Part shown: piece by piece, positions 43,063 to 53,625 of the stretch
Position numbering within the stretch: position 1 is the stretch's first letter
Layout: each line of letters opens with the position of its first letter
DNA from: Atriophallophorus winterbourni
Taxonomy: Eukaryota; Platyhelminthes; Trematoda; Plagiorchiida; Microphallidae
Assembly (NCBI GenBank): GCA_013407085.1
Contig: JACCGJ010019403.1
Span: 1-64,000, forward strand
Length of the DNA stretch: 64,000 nt
Direction of reading: 5' to 3'
The notes under the pieces: generated by a model
The model's database searches: none
Told to the model about the DNA's origin: nothing
The model's input: the letters and a program-made list of their open reading frames with translations, nothing else
Made by a program: the position numbers and the translations under genes

Positions 43063-45750
43063 TGAAGATTCAAGTTTTATGGTCGAAAAAGCTATTAACT
43101 TTACAATAACCATAGAGTCGAACTATAGCAACAAATGCATATATATGTGTAAATAAAATCAAAATAAATGGGACGAAGATAGTTTATTAATAGTTGGTGG
43201 CAAAATTTTGATTAGCTCTCACATTCGAAGTTCGAAGTGGAATGATATGTCTAGGGTGTGGAAACCAGTATTGAATATTTTGTATGCGAGGATGAGATCA
43301 CCTCGCATTCTACTTTGTGCAAGTGTCCTCAGCTTTAGTCGTCTGAATCGCTCGGCGAATATCGTATTTTCGAGTCCATTAACGACTTAGAGGCACTCTG
43401 ATATATGCGATTCGGCAGTAAAATGTCTTTTTGAGCCATGGTGTCCAGGCTTGTGCAGCATAGTCTCGAATCTGGTGTATATATGTTTTCATCATGAGAT
43501 GAAAACACATCGGGAAAAACGTCCAAATATCCGATAAACATACCGAGCAACCGAGTCGCGCTTTTGTAAACGGCCTCGCATTGTATACCATTTCTCAAAC
43601 TACCGCAAATCCAGTCACCCAGATCCTTTTCTTCCAGGGTGTAGTACAGGATTTTGTCCCCAAGGACAGGAAAAGAAAAGGTCACGACCGATCTGAATGA
43701 TCTTGGACGTTTGCATATTTAATGGCAATATTTAATGGATGACCAGTTGTGCAAAGCATTCAAATCATTTTGTAGCAAAATACAATCATCAGCATAGCTG
43801 ATTCGCCTCCGTACTTTTATATCGTCAGCAAACAGAACCATCTTACTATCATTTGTTATTGGAAAATCGTTCAAATAGATTAGGAACATTATTGGTCCAA
43901 GCACTGATCTTTGTGGAACACCGCTAGTGACAATAATAGGCTGCCCACACGAACTCTGATGTGTCTGTTGCTGAGGTAATCACGTATCAATTCATATAGT
44001 CTTCCAACAATACCGTGTTTCTTTTCTTCTTTATGAAAATCCCTGTCGAAAGCTTTAGAAATGTCCAGGTAGCACGCATGAATACAGCCCTCACATTTAC
44101 AACCCAATCGTCTAAGCTTGTCAGCAAATTTGTTAGACAAAAGCGATTTCTGCGAAATCCGTGTTCGGCAACTGTCAAACTTTCGTTCGTTTCCAGATGT
44201 CGCACTATTTCTGTTGTAATTATTCGCTCAAAAACTTTTGATACCGAAGACTGCAATGTCACCGGACTGCATTTTTTAGCTTCACAGCGGCAACCACCTT
44301 TGTAAATGGGTGTTATTTGTCCCAGTCTGCAGTCTTTTGGCACCACACCAGTTTGGAGCAAATTATTAAACATGCAGGATAGATGTTCAGATAGCTGTGC
44401 ATGGCAGTTTTGAGTAGCTTTGGAGTTTTTTCGTCTGGTCCTGTAGATTTTTTTACGTTTAATTTTCGTAAGTGCTACGCTACCACCATCGGACTAATCA
44501 ATACCTCAATCAAGGTCGGTATGTCAAATCGAATGATTGGTTCCAGATCAGACTCCGTTGAATATTCGGCGCAAAATCTCCGGCATAAAAGTCTGCTAAC
44601 AGGCCAGCGTTCTGTTTAATGAATTCAGTGAAACCGGACAAATTATTTAGGGCAAAGACACCTGGTTTAATTTTCGTTCTATCGTTTACGAGTCTATATA
44701 AGTGCTTCGGATTCTGGTGCATCTGAGAAATCAATTGCGATTGAAAAGCTGGAAATAGACAAGATACCCCCCTTCGGTAACTTATGTTTCAAAGCATTCC
44801 ATGTGCTTCTTAGTCTATCAGAAATGACGCTCTTTAAAAGGATCACTTTAATTGGATTTGGACCAGTTTCATTGTACTTCGGATATGGTGGTGGACGGAA
44901 AATTTAGACCGTAACTCCCTCAGAAATGTTCAGAATTTCTGTTATAAATCTCCGCTGCTTACGATCGTGGCTAGCGCGTTCGTGAATAGAAGAATCACCT
45001 ATAATTTCCGGAACCCCAAGTAAAATGAGATTACCGGAGTAAAGGTTTCCGCGTTCGGTGGTTTAGCCGTGTCTCTCGCACCAAGGAATATCAGGGTAGA
45101 CTCGGCATGGTGTTTCAGAGCTACTTCGTATCGTGTATGCGTTTAGCAATAAATATTTTAAGTCTTTTTCATTGTTTACGATTAATTTAAGCAATCGTGG
45201 TTTGTCGTGATTTGGCGTATCACGATTTCTAGTAGGTCGATTACATGAAGTGGGTGTAACTTGATTTATTGTTATCATTTGCACCGGTCAAACCACGCCT
45301 TAAGCTCGTGCTGCTTCCGAGCCTCAAATGGTGAAGCATCGGGTTCTGGTATATTGGTACACATTCAAGTTTTGGAACTCGGTGGCTGATCGATTGTTCG
45401 AAGGTTTCGTAGTTTGCCCACTTGTATTCTTTTCAATAGATATATATGCTTTGCTCTTGATTGCCCTAGAGCTGCGGTGGCCCATGATTTCAGTGTTTGT
45501 GACGGGTTTACATGCTCGTTAGTGATATATATATATATGCTGGCGTTGAAAACTGACTTTGCTGGGTTTATTATCGTCCACTTTTCTCCATCTCGTTTTG
45601 TCAGAAATAGCTGTGTTATTCTTTAAAATACAACGGTTGTTTGTTGTTTGCTTGAGTACAGTGGACGCTGGTTTCATGCGAGTTTCCAGCAAGGAATCGA
45701 ATTTAAGTTTGATATTTTTAAAACATGATTCAAGGGTGACCAATCGCGTC
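43063..45750 (-). mobile_element. CR1-like LINE family A lacking its endonuclease
   Basis: Minus strand: coiled, charged ORF1 start (45743-45519), ORF1 RRM-like part (45284-44755, KPRLLKLIVNNEKDLKYLL and GPNPIKVILLKSVISDRLRS), then directly the post-endonuclease linker (44734-44510, HQNPKHLYRLVNDRTKIKPG), RT (44373-43719) and C-terminal region (43685-43335), with a 3' end at 43063 (CTTGAATCTTC tail). The endonuclease expected between ORF1 and the linker is absent. It is the same family as the copies at 48.5 and 55.5 kb. Confidence 0.8.
43719..44373 (-). pseudogene. LINE family A reverse transcriptase
   Basis: The frame 44373-43987 has VVPKDCRLGQITPIYKGGC, VSKVFERIITTEIVRHLETN and HGFRRNRFCLTNLL. 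The frame 44140-43889 has CIHACYLDISKAFDRDFHKE (motif A Asp). The frame 43904-43719 has LGPIMFLIYLNDFP and KMVLFADDIKV (FADD). All catalytic aspartates exist, but in three frames, so two frameshifts inactivate it. Confidence 0.8.
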
Positions 45751-46214
45751 TCTAAGTTCAGTCCCTGATTGGTTGTTCCTACAGTTGCTTGGTCGCAGAG
45801 ACCTCGTGAACTCTGTCTGCATTCGGAGCAAATATATGAAACTCATGCAATAGAATCATCTTTGATTATACTTATCGCTTCCTTTGTCAAGGTCGTATCA
45901 CAGCAAGCATGTATTTTGCCTTAGCAGTTTGACCATTCGTACAGCTTTTGCACTTTTGTCGTACAGTTTTCTGGGTCATCGTTTCGCGTTTATGTGCGGT
46001 CGTGCGTGTCTGTGTCCAAGTTAGGCCGGCGAGACATGCTTCGTGTAGGCCAGGGGTTGCTCAACCTGCGGGCCGTGAGAGGTATGCTCTGCGGCCGTTA
46101 GTACGTCTTTCGCTCATGTTGCCGCTTTGTGAGCGACCTCGACCGCTTTCATCTGTATTGGGTTGCTGGGTGGTTACAGTAATGTTGTAGGCATAGCGAC
46201 CACTGACTTAGGTC

Positions 46215-46312
46215 AAAGCCTTAAATCCTCATTGAAGATCGACTGGTGCTACATGATTTGGATTCACTTCCTCGCAGGCGGGTTCGATCGGATCTAATCC
46301 TAACTTTTACAC
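46215..46312 (+). repeat. LINE-derived segment inside the hAT leader
   Basis: GATCGACTGGT, GATTTGGAT.CACT.CCTCGCAG.CGGGTTCGAT and GATCTAATCCTAAC match 24985-25057 of LINE family A, encoding LPRRRVRSDLILTF versus LPRRRVRFDLILTY. It ends at about 46312, 20 bp before the transposase start. Confidence 0.8.
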
Positions 46313-46332
46313 GTGGTTTAATAATATTACCC

Positions 46333-48143
46333 ATGAAAAGAAGGCGCACTTTGACTGATGAGAATAGGAAATTCAACGCCGAGTGGGAAGTTGGTTACTT
46401 CGTGATTGAAACTGTCGACCATTGCATGATATGCCTTATATGTGAGCAGGTTTTAAAAACACTAAAAGTGGATAACGCCAGACAGCATTATCGTCGACAT
46501 GAGAGCCACGCTTACGCTAAGATGGACAGTGAGTCAAGAAAAAATTGCGTTGAGAACTTGAAGAGGAAATTGGAGCAGAGAAAAAACACGTTTCAGACAT
46601 TTTTAAATAGAACGAATGTGCTAGTTGAAGCCTCGTACAAGGTGGCTCATATTCTCGGCACTGCAGGAAAATCATATTCGGACGGTGAACTTGTGAAAAA
46701 GTGCCTCGTGGAAGCTGTCAAATGCATTCATCCTGATAAAGAAAGTGATTTTGCTGCCATTCCACTCTCACGTGATACAATTCAGCGCCGGCAATGTACT
46801 ATCGCTAAGCAATTAAAGCAGTCTCTAATGACGAAGGTAAGCCGCTCAAAAACTCTTTTTTCACTGGCTGTTGATGAATCAAATGACATATGTGATTCAG
46901 CACAGCTGCTTATTTTCATTCGAAGCCTGTCGCCAGAATTTGAGATACATGAGGACTTTTTTTCCATGGAGTCATTGCATGGCAATACACAAGGGGAGGA
47001 CATATTTAAAGCTGTAAAGAAGTCCTGCTTGGACTCAGATCTGAACATGACTTGCCTGAGAAGTATTTGTACTGATGGTGCCCCTGTCATGTTGGGTCGA
47101 AAACAAGGATTTGTCGCGCGTTTAATTGAGTATGTGATTGAGGAGTACAATAATAAACATGTGACCAGCCTACACTGTATAATTCATCAAGAAGCACTCT
47201 GCTCTAAAGCGACTGATTTCGGCGAAACAATGAACCAAGTCAAGCAAATAATCATATACATCCGAAGCAATGCCCTACGACACCGGCAGTTTCGTACCAT
47301 ACTCTATGACAGTGAAGTGTCTTTTGAAGATGTTTTGTACCATGCCCCAGTTCGATGGCTATCGCAAGGCGAAACAGCATGTCGTGTGTTGAATCTGCGA
47401 CGAGAAATTTCGACGTTCTATGCAACAAAGAATAAGCAGTGTCCTTTGGACGATTCCAACTTCCTGGTTACTTTAGCTTTTTTCGTTGATGTTCTCTCTT
47501 ATATCAATGGTTTGAACCAATACTTGCAAGGCAAGAACTTGAACGTCTGCCAAATGTATCGCAAAGTTCAAGATTTCACGGACAAGTGTCGTCTACTCCA
47601 GAGGCACATCATGCAAAAACAATACTTTCATTTCTCTCAGCTATCTGCTCTTATTGAACAGCAAGGCATTGATCAGAATAATATCCCCACAACAACATTT
47701 GCTGCCGTTTTCGACTCCATTTTGAAGCAATTCGACGATCGGTTCGAAGAATTCCATGGAATTAAAAAACAACTGCAATTGGTTTCAGCTCCTCATACTG
47801 TCGAAATTGAGAGCGCCCCACTTGAGTTTCAAATGGAATTGCTAGAACTGAAAAATGACGACCTTCTAAAAAAAAATTTAATGAATGCACTGATCTGGTG
47901 GAGGTATGGAAGTCAGCGGTTGCATATCCCAACCTTCGTGAGTTGGCTCGAAACATCCTCGTTCTCTTCGGAAGTACTTACGTATGTGAGGCAGCATTTT
48001 CCAAAATGAAATATCTGAAAAGCAAATACCGATCACGCTTGACGGATTGCAATTTGGAATCATGCTTGCGATTGATGCTCTCTACCTTGCCGGTCGACTT
48101 CCAGAAGTTGACAATGAGCACACAAGATCATGTCACCCACTGA
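46333..48143 (+). CDS. hAT transposase with BED finger, one frameshift near the C-terminus
   Basis: The main frame runs 46333-48009; the open frame continues upstream to 46246 but that part is LINE-derived, so Met at 46333 (MKRRRTL) is preferred. Features: BED-type finger CLIC...HYRRH (about residues 38-60), RNase-H-like core with SLAVDESNDICDSAQL (first Asp) and ICTDGAPVMLGRKQGF (second Asp), VRWLSQGETACRVL (conserved Trp and Glu), then the dimerisation domain. The last, FGSTYVCEAAFSKMKYLKSK, is in the frame 47898-48143, reached by one indel in the A9 run near 47869-47877. Relatives include the domesticated GTF2IRD2/ZBED5-type proteins of vertebrates. Confidence 0.88.
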
Positions 48144-49356
48144 AAATTGCATGATGTTTTGAATAAAATAAATCATTTATAAGTGTTAAATCAATCATTA
48201 ATAAATGTGTTGTTTTTTCGACTGCATCCTAGTCTAGTCATCTACAGTATAATGGGAATTAAAGTATATTAAAGAGAATAAAAGAATCATTACAGTCACT
48301 TTACATGGAAACAAGTAAATGTATAGTTATTGCTTTACCGCTGGATTCATGTGATTTCATTGTTAGGAAATACAATTTAATGTAAAATCGAGTGTTACCA
48401 CACTTGCAGACTTTTAGAATCAGGACGAAATATGTACGGCCGGAATCTCTGTGGAAAGAAAGGGGTTGTGGCCTGTTGGATATAAAGTTTGCGCACCCCT
48501 GGTCTAGCAGCACGCGGGCCCTTCCATTGACGTTGAGTTCCGCTTCCATTCGTGGATTTTGTGAGGAAGATTGGCAATGAAACAGCTTCCTGTGGAATGT
48601 CCCTAGATCGTTTTTATTTATAACAACAATCGCATAGTTTGTTGTGAACATCTGCAGTACACCCTAAACGCCATTACATAAGCCAGGTAGTTCGAGTGAC
48701 ATTAATACGCCAGATTCATCTCAATAACAACACATCGCAGTAACCATGCAACAGTTCTTTAGAATGCCACTTTTGTTCGTTAACGGATTTGAGTCGATGA
48801 AGGGACATTAACGCTTCATGGTTTCCACAACGATATGCGATTCGCCACAGATTTAATTAATGTATCAGAGCGCACAAAGCTATCCATTTCAAAGGACATT
48901 TCGGAGTTCATCAGGACACACATTGCATGGACTGACGCAACTGCCACATTCAAAAATAGGCGAATACTTGGATTCGCTCATACGAAAGTCATTCAGATTT
49001 GAATTCCTACACTATTAATACTTTATCCCTTTCAATTCTGTGCTGTGCGGTTGCATTTACTTGCACTGACACTTCCGGTTATATCTTCGCCGGATTTATA
49101 CCATTCCAAAAATTCTGTGCCACTTTTGATCACACCTATCGGAATTTATTCGGTTTGCTCATGTCATCTGATCAACAGCAAATTTGTCATATCGACGTAA
49201 ATATCCCAGTTTGCTCACGCGCACAAACATTTTCGCAACGCTAATTAGTCTACGATTTTGCTATCATTGCAAAGATCGCGTTGAGATACGCGTTTTGATA
49301 CCTGTTTCTCATTCTACATTGTGTGGTTAACGAGTTATAGGGGATTATTTGCAAAA

Positions 49357-50398
49357 TGACGAAATCACGAGCTTCGAAGCAGCAACACCGACCTGTCGAC
49401 CAAACGCCCACCACTCAGCCGAACAACCGACTTCAGGCTGCTAACATGTTTGACCGCATCACGAGATCCGACGTACGGACAAAAAATATCGATGGATCAA
49501 ACTGTGACAGCGACATGGAACCAAATTGACCTCAGTGCAAACGCAACAATGGTCACGGCCGGCCCAGCTGATAGGACGAATCTCGACACACAGAATTGTC
49601 CCGAAGTCACGTGCAAAACATGTGAACAACCGGTAAGTTCCATCGCGCGTAAAGTCATAACGTGTTTTCTGTGTATGGGTAAATCCATGGTAAATGCCAC
49701 AGTACTTTAGCCCATGATTCGATAACATTAATAAATAATAAAAAGGTGTCAGGCGCCTGCTATATCTGTGTGCGCTGCGGAGCTAAATCCTTGCACGATG
49801 GCGATACTTTTAAAGCCAGATTAGAAAATAGAATAGCCGCTTTCGATTTGAGCCTTCGACGTGTGAAGAAAATATTGGTAAATCATATGGGTACGCAAGT
49901 GATCACTGATGTAAACCGTCATATCAATACATCAATTTCGGAACCACCATCGAAGGAATCTAAGACTAAGGCTATTCGGGTGCCAAAAAAGCCAAAAAGC
50001 AGGGTTATTCCCGTTTTGGAATCAGCTAAAACGACCACAGAAGTAGGAAATTCTTATAGAGATATGCTGTTACGGTCGACCTCAGCTGTACACTCCAAAA
50101 CTGCTGTACCCGACTCACAAAGTCAAGCCACAAAGGTTTTTAATTCTAAAACGCCTGACTTTCCGATACGAAAAAAGAACACCCCATACACGCTGAACGT
50201 GATATGTACGAATGTCAGCGAGTCCCAAGAAAGCCTGTTTGATAGCAAACAGAAACACGATGTCGAGAAATGGTCACAACTTTGCCACGTAATGCAAATT
50301 GAGCATGTAATCGCAGAAAAAGTGACTCGTCTAACTCGCCACTCAACTTCAGCCCCCTTTGGTCAACATCGATTGCTCAAGTTTACACTAAAAGGCTG
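49357..50398 (+). pseudogene. LINE family A ORF1, copy 1
   Basis: It starts ATGACGAAATCACGAGC. A PHD-like finger can be followed through CKTCEQPVSS, VITCFLCMGK and GACYICVRCG, spread over two frames (49450-49710 and 49746-50399). The second frame is a clean 217 codons with VKKILVNHMGTQVI and KQKHDVEKWSQLCHVM. One frameshift and a stop lie around 49710-49745. Confidence 0.75.
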
Positions 50399-50878
50399 AT
50401 GTCGAGAACGTACTGCTGAATTCGTACCTACTCAAGACAGATCCCGACTCAAACAGCCACATATATTCCGATATACCGTGGTGGGAAAGGAAGGGTAGCT
50501 TGTATGCCAGGGCACAAACGGTATCCCGAAGTATAGTTCTACTTGGTTTACCAGAAAATATTTCTCGAGAATCGATTTAGGAAACCGTAGAGCACGACGT
50601 CAAGCAATGGCGCTACATTGTGTGTTCTCTAGATAATCATAATGCCGTTGTTGTGAATACTTTTCGAGTTCCTTTTTCGCCAATATATAAAGGGGATGGA
50701 CCGAAAATTCTGAAGCTTACGTTCTTGACCAGCGCTATGTCCGATTTCGTAAGGTCGGAATGGAAAATGGGAAAACGAACGTTACCCAATGATGTTAGAC
50801 TTAACCCACCCAAACACAATGTCATAAGCCAAACACTATCCCTTTTGATGATAGCGGATTACAGCGTTTCCATCTAAA
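50399..50878 (+). pseudogene. LINE family A ORF1, RRM-like half, copy 1
   Basis: It continues in another frame: SRSIVLLGLPEN, a TAG at 50578-50580, then KQWRYIVCSLDNHNAVVVNT and PKILKLTFLTSAMSDFVRSE. It corresponds to the RRM/C-terminal domain of CR1 ORF1. In copy 2 the stop is a Gln codon. Confidence 0.7.
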
Positions 50879-51169
50879 TAGAAGAAATCAATACATAAAA
50901 ACGTCGTAGTTCCGGCTCAACTCCAGTCGGACTGAGCAATTCACACCGAAAACTAATTGTCGATTCAGGCCGTCAGTGACCGATAAGAAGCTCACATGTT
51001 TTATCATCTCAGGCACTGACTATTCAGAGGGATCCTGCATCGCACTGTCTAACGCCGTATCACATACCACATGATTCATCACTACTTGTTAAGTCCGACT
51101 CCAGAGAAGCCGGACCAACAAATTCAGTTCACACCCCGTCATTACCTACGAAAAATACGATTAAGTGCA

Positions 51170-52170
51170 TCTATACAAGCGCAAACAACCTTTTTAACAA
51201 ATTAATCGAATTGGCCGAGATTTGTTATGAAACGGCGCCAGACATAGCAGGAACGTCTGATAAAGAACTCTCTTTGCCCATTCATTCATTCAGTCAGTCC
51301 TCTCCGTGCCGGGTGGCACATGAGGCGAAGACAACTTCACGCCAGTGGTTCCGGTCTGTCGCTGCTTCCGTTGCCGCCTGCACCGTGAATCTTTGTGCAT
51401 GTAGTTCGCGTTCCAAAGTTCTGCGCCAAGTTTTCTTGGGCCGTCCCCTTTTTCGTTTACCTTGCGGATGCCAGTGCTTGGCTACCTTCGTATGCGAACT
51501 GGGATCCATCCTGCAGACATGACCGAACCACGGATCTGTTGTCATCGTTTCCGTAGCAATGTAGGTTTTACGGGATAGGGTTGCTAGCCCTAAGCCCAAC
51601 CCTCCTCCTTTCTCAGACGGGCCTGGGACCGTCCTTGGCGGAGTTAACTATCTTTGCCCAGCATGTCTCTATTCCGGCGTGACCGATTATGCGATGGCGG
51701 AGGAGCAGCACTCTACTTCATGCAATCTTGATATAACCTTGATATAGCTGACACACTTTGGTGCTCTCTGACTCTTACTTCAGGAGACCAATGCATTATT
51801 GGAGTGATCTATCGTTCTCCAACAGCAACTCTAGAACTAAACAGTAAACTGATTAATGCTTTGCGCTATGTAACAACGCGGTACAATACTCAAATATTGA
51901 TAATTAGGGATTTCAACATTCCCCAGCTCTATGCCGGGATAATCACCCATCAGAGAGATTTGAATATGAACTTCGAGCCGTCTTGGATTACGCACCCTTT
52001 ATAACCACGTTTTGAATTAACTCGTATGAGGGGATCAGAACAGCCGTCTACCTTGGACCTAATACTTACATCAGATCCCACAGCTGTAGAGAATATCATT
52101 TTTAAACCGCGAGCATGTTGTCCTAGATTTCGAGTACGCTTGTAGCGCTAGGCGCAACAGATTACTCCGA
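51170..52170 (+). pseudogene. LINE family A endonuclease, copy 1, interrupted
   Basis: It encodes TSANNLFNKLIELAEI, the RTE insertion, then RRDRLCDGGGAALYF, CIIGVIYRSPTATLELNSKL and ILIIRDFNIPQLY, in which the usual GDFN reads RDFN. Frameshifts follow near 52005. Not functional. Confidence 0.75.
51281..51650 (-). mobile_element. RTE-like LINE 3' fragment with perfect 10 bp target duplication
   Basis: A 370 bp insert bounded by TCTTTGCCCA at 51271-51280 and 51651-51660. The uninterrupted site is seen in copy 2 at about 58291-58300. The minus strand encodes FGHVCRMDPSSHTKVAKHW and GKRKRGRPKKTWRRTLEREL, then a stop and the tail CTGACTGAATGAATGAATG at the left boundary. It is a close relative of the fragment at 36893-37372. 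Confidence 0.93.
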
Positions 52171-52455
52171 CCGGATAGTCATTGACGCTCTCTATTACAG
52201 CAACTTAAATCTATATTGGATGAACATTAAATGTTTGTTTTGAAGAAAACGTCTCAACGTAATAAATTTTTACGACAAAGCAGGACTAAAAAGTGGATGA
52301 AACAAAGGGCAATATCTTAGGAGTTTCACATTGCTACCAACACAGCTGCTTCTTGGGCACAATTTACACCTGCTAGCAGAATTTTACGCCGCATTTTTGT
52401 GCCGAAATCCACGGTGTCTGATCAGGAACCAATCATTCGACTTGACTGACCGACC

Positions 52456-52927
52456 TTGAGTGAAGTATTGATTACTTCGTTGGTGGTAGCGCAGTACTTA
52501 CGAAAATTACACTTAAAGAAATCTCCGGGACCAGACGAGATGAGCCCAAATATGCTCAAAACCTGTCATGCAACGCTACCTGAACCTCTATCCTGCATGT
52601 TAAATAATTTGCTTCAAGCAGGCGTGGTACCAAAAGACTGGAAAATGTGACACATAATAACCATATACAAAGGCGGTTGCCGTTCTGAATTTAAAATTAC
52701 AGGCCGGTGACATTGCTGTCTACGGTATCAGACGTTTTTGAGCGAATAATAACCGCCAAAATTGTGCGACATCTGGAAACGAACCAACTTTTGGCAGTTG
52801 CTCAAAATGGATTTAGCAGAAATCGCTCTTGTCAAACAAATTTGCTGAAAAGCTCAGACGATTGGACGCGGGTTGTAGATGCGGGTGGCTGTATTCATGC
52901 GTGCTATCTGGACATTTCTAAAGCTTT
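52456..52927 (+). pseudogene. LINE family A RT N-terminal part, copy 1
   Basis: Frames 52456-52650 (LHLKKSPGPDEMSPNML, GVVPKDWKM then TGA) and 52707 onward (VFERIITAKIVRHLETNQLL, NGFSRNRSCQTNLL, CIHACYLDISKAF). The TGA after KDWKM is shared with copy 2. Confidence 0.8.
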
Positions 52928-52949
52928 CATATATATATATATATATATA
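52928..52949 (+). repeat. (AT)n microsatellite joining LINE and Penelope-like sequence
   Basis: Eleven AT units, directly after AAAGCTTTC of the LINE and before ACAGCGTGTACGG of the Penelope-like fragment. Confidence 0.9.
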
Positions 52950-53625
52950 CAGCGTGTACGGAGACAGCCCCAGGATGCGAGGGAATATCAATCCATTATT
53001 CGTGATTCCGCCTTGGCGGAGCACGTTTTAGATACGGGCCACAGCGTCGATCTAGACAATGTGGAAATATTAAGACGCGGTATTAAACCGTATAGCGAAC
53101 GCCTACATTCGGAGGCGGTCGAAATTGCGAAGGCAGGTCCACTGGCAGTCAATAAGGTGGATGGGGTAGAAATCTCCACAATCTGGCGCTCGGCACTACT
53201 GCGACGGTAAATAGTTATTATTCACCTTATGCCCAACTAGTTAATTAGATTATTGTTTTTCTTCAAAAATAGGTTAGCCTTAACCCCGTTAGTTATGTAC
53301 TTTTACGTATGTGGGCTGCTGTGTCAACTGACCTTGACCGTGTTCACTTGTATCGGATTGATTTGGATACACGCGGTGAAGAAAATGGACCACTGATACT
53401 GGTCAGTCCACGAGACGTGACACACGGTAAGCGCACTATAGGCTGTTTAGCGGTAAGGTCAAATAAGTGGTGGTGGGTTGACCGCTACTTAATCATGTTC
53501 CCTGCCCTGACTATCACCCTTGGTCTGACGAAGCTTCTGTGTCAGAAGTGAAACGTTGCCCAAAGACTATTCTAACCGATTCCACTCAAATTTCTTTGCA
53601 TTATGTACAATGAGCTGTTCTCTTT
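52950..53625 (+). mobile_element. Penelope-like element 3' part (GIY-YIG C-terminus, 3' region)
   Basis: It encodes REYQSIIRDSALAEHVLDTG, VEILRRGIKPYSERLHSEAV and NKVDGVEISTIWRSALLRR, ending at 53210. Then comes the 3' untranslated part with CTGACTATCACCC and a hammerhead-like site, ending at TTTGCATTATG (about 53603). It is the best preserved version of this 3' region in the window. Confidence 0.85.
53519..53566 (+). ncRNA. Hammerhead-like motif of the Penelope-like 3' region
   Basis: TTGGT (53521-53525), CTGACGA (53526-53532), an extra A, GCTTCTG-TGT-CAGAAGT, GAAA (53551-53554), CGTT, GCCCAAAG. Stem II has seven pairs with one G-T. The ACGT of stem III is self-complementary. Confidence 0.5.

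Larger units (their letters stand above)
46051..48501 (+). mobile_element. hAT DNA transposon, almost intact
   Basis: The left end CAGGGGTTGCTCAACC (46051) and right end (reverse complement) CAGGGGTGCGCAAACT (ending 48501) are imperfect terminal inverted repeats of the CAGGGGT hAT type. Flanking 8-mers are GTGTAGGC (46043-46050) and GTCTAGCA (48502-48509), a diverged duplication around the TCTAG core typical of hAT sites. Between them lies one long transposase gene with a single frameshift. A piece of LINE sequence sits in the leader. Confidence 0.88.
48502..52927 (+). mobile_element. LINE family A, copy 1, internally truncated
   Basis: It aligns along its whole length with 55527-59557 at an almost constant offset of about 7020 bp, then about 6630 bp after an insertion. 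Parts: long leader (48502-49356), ORF1 (49357-50878), endonuclease (51170-52170), RT start (52456-52927). The sequence stops at ISKAF, before RT motif A is complete, in an (AT)n run. It carries an RTE-like insertion at 51281-51650. Stops in all parts make it inactive. Confidence 0.88.

Noticed and set aside
46246..46332. Extended N-terminus of the hAT transposase
   Set aside because: The extra 29 codons are LINE-derived and the next Met begins the transposase-like sequence, so 46333 is the better start. Translation from 46246 is not excluded.
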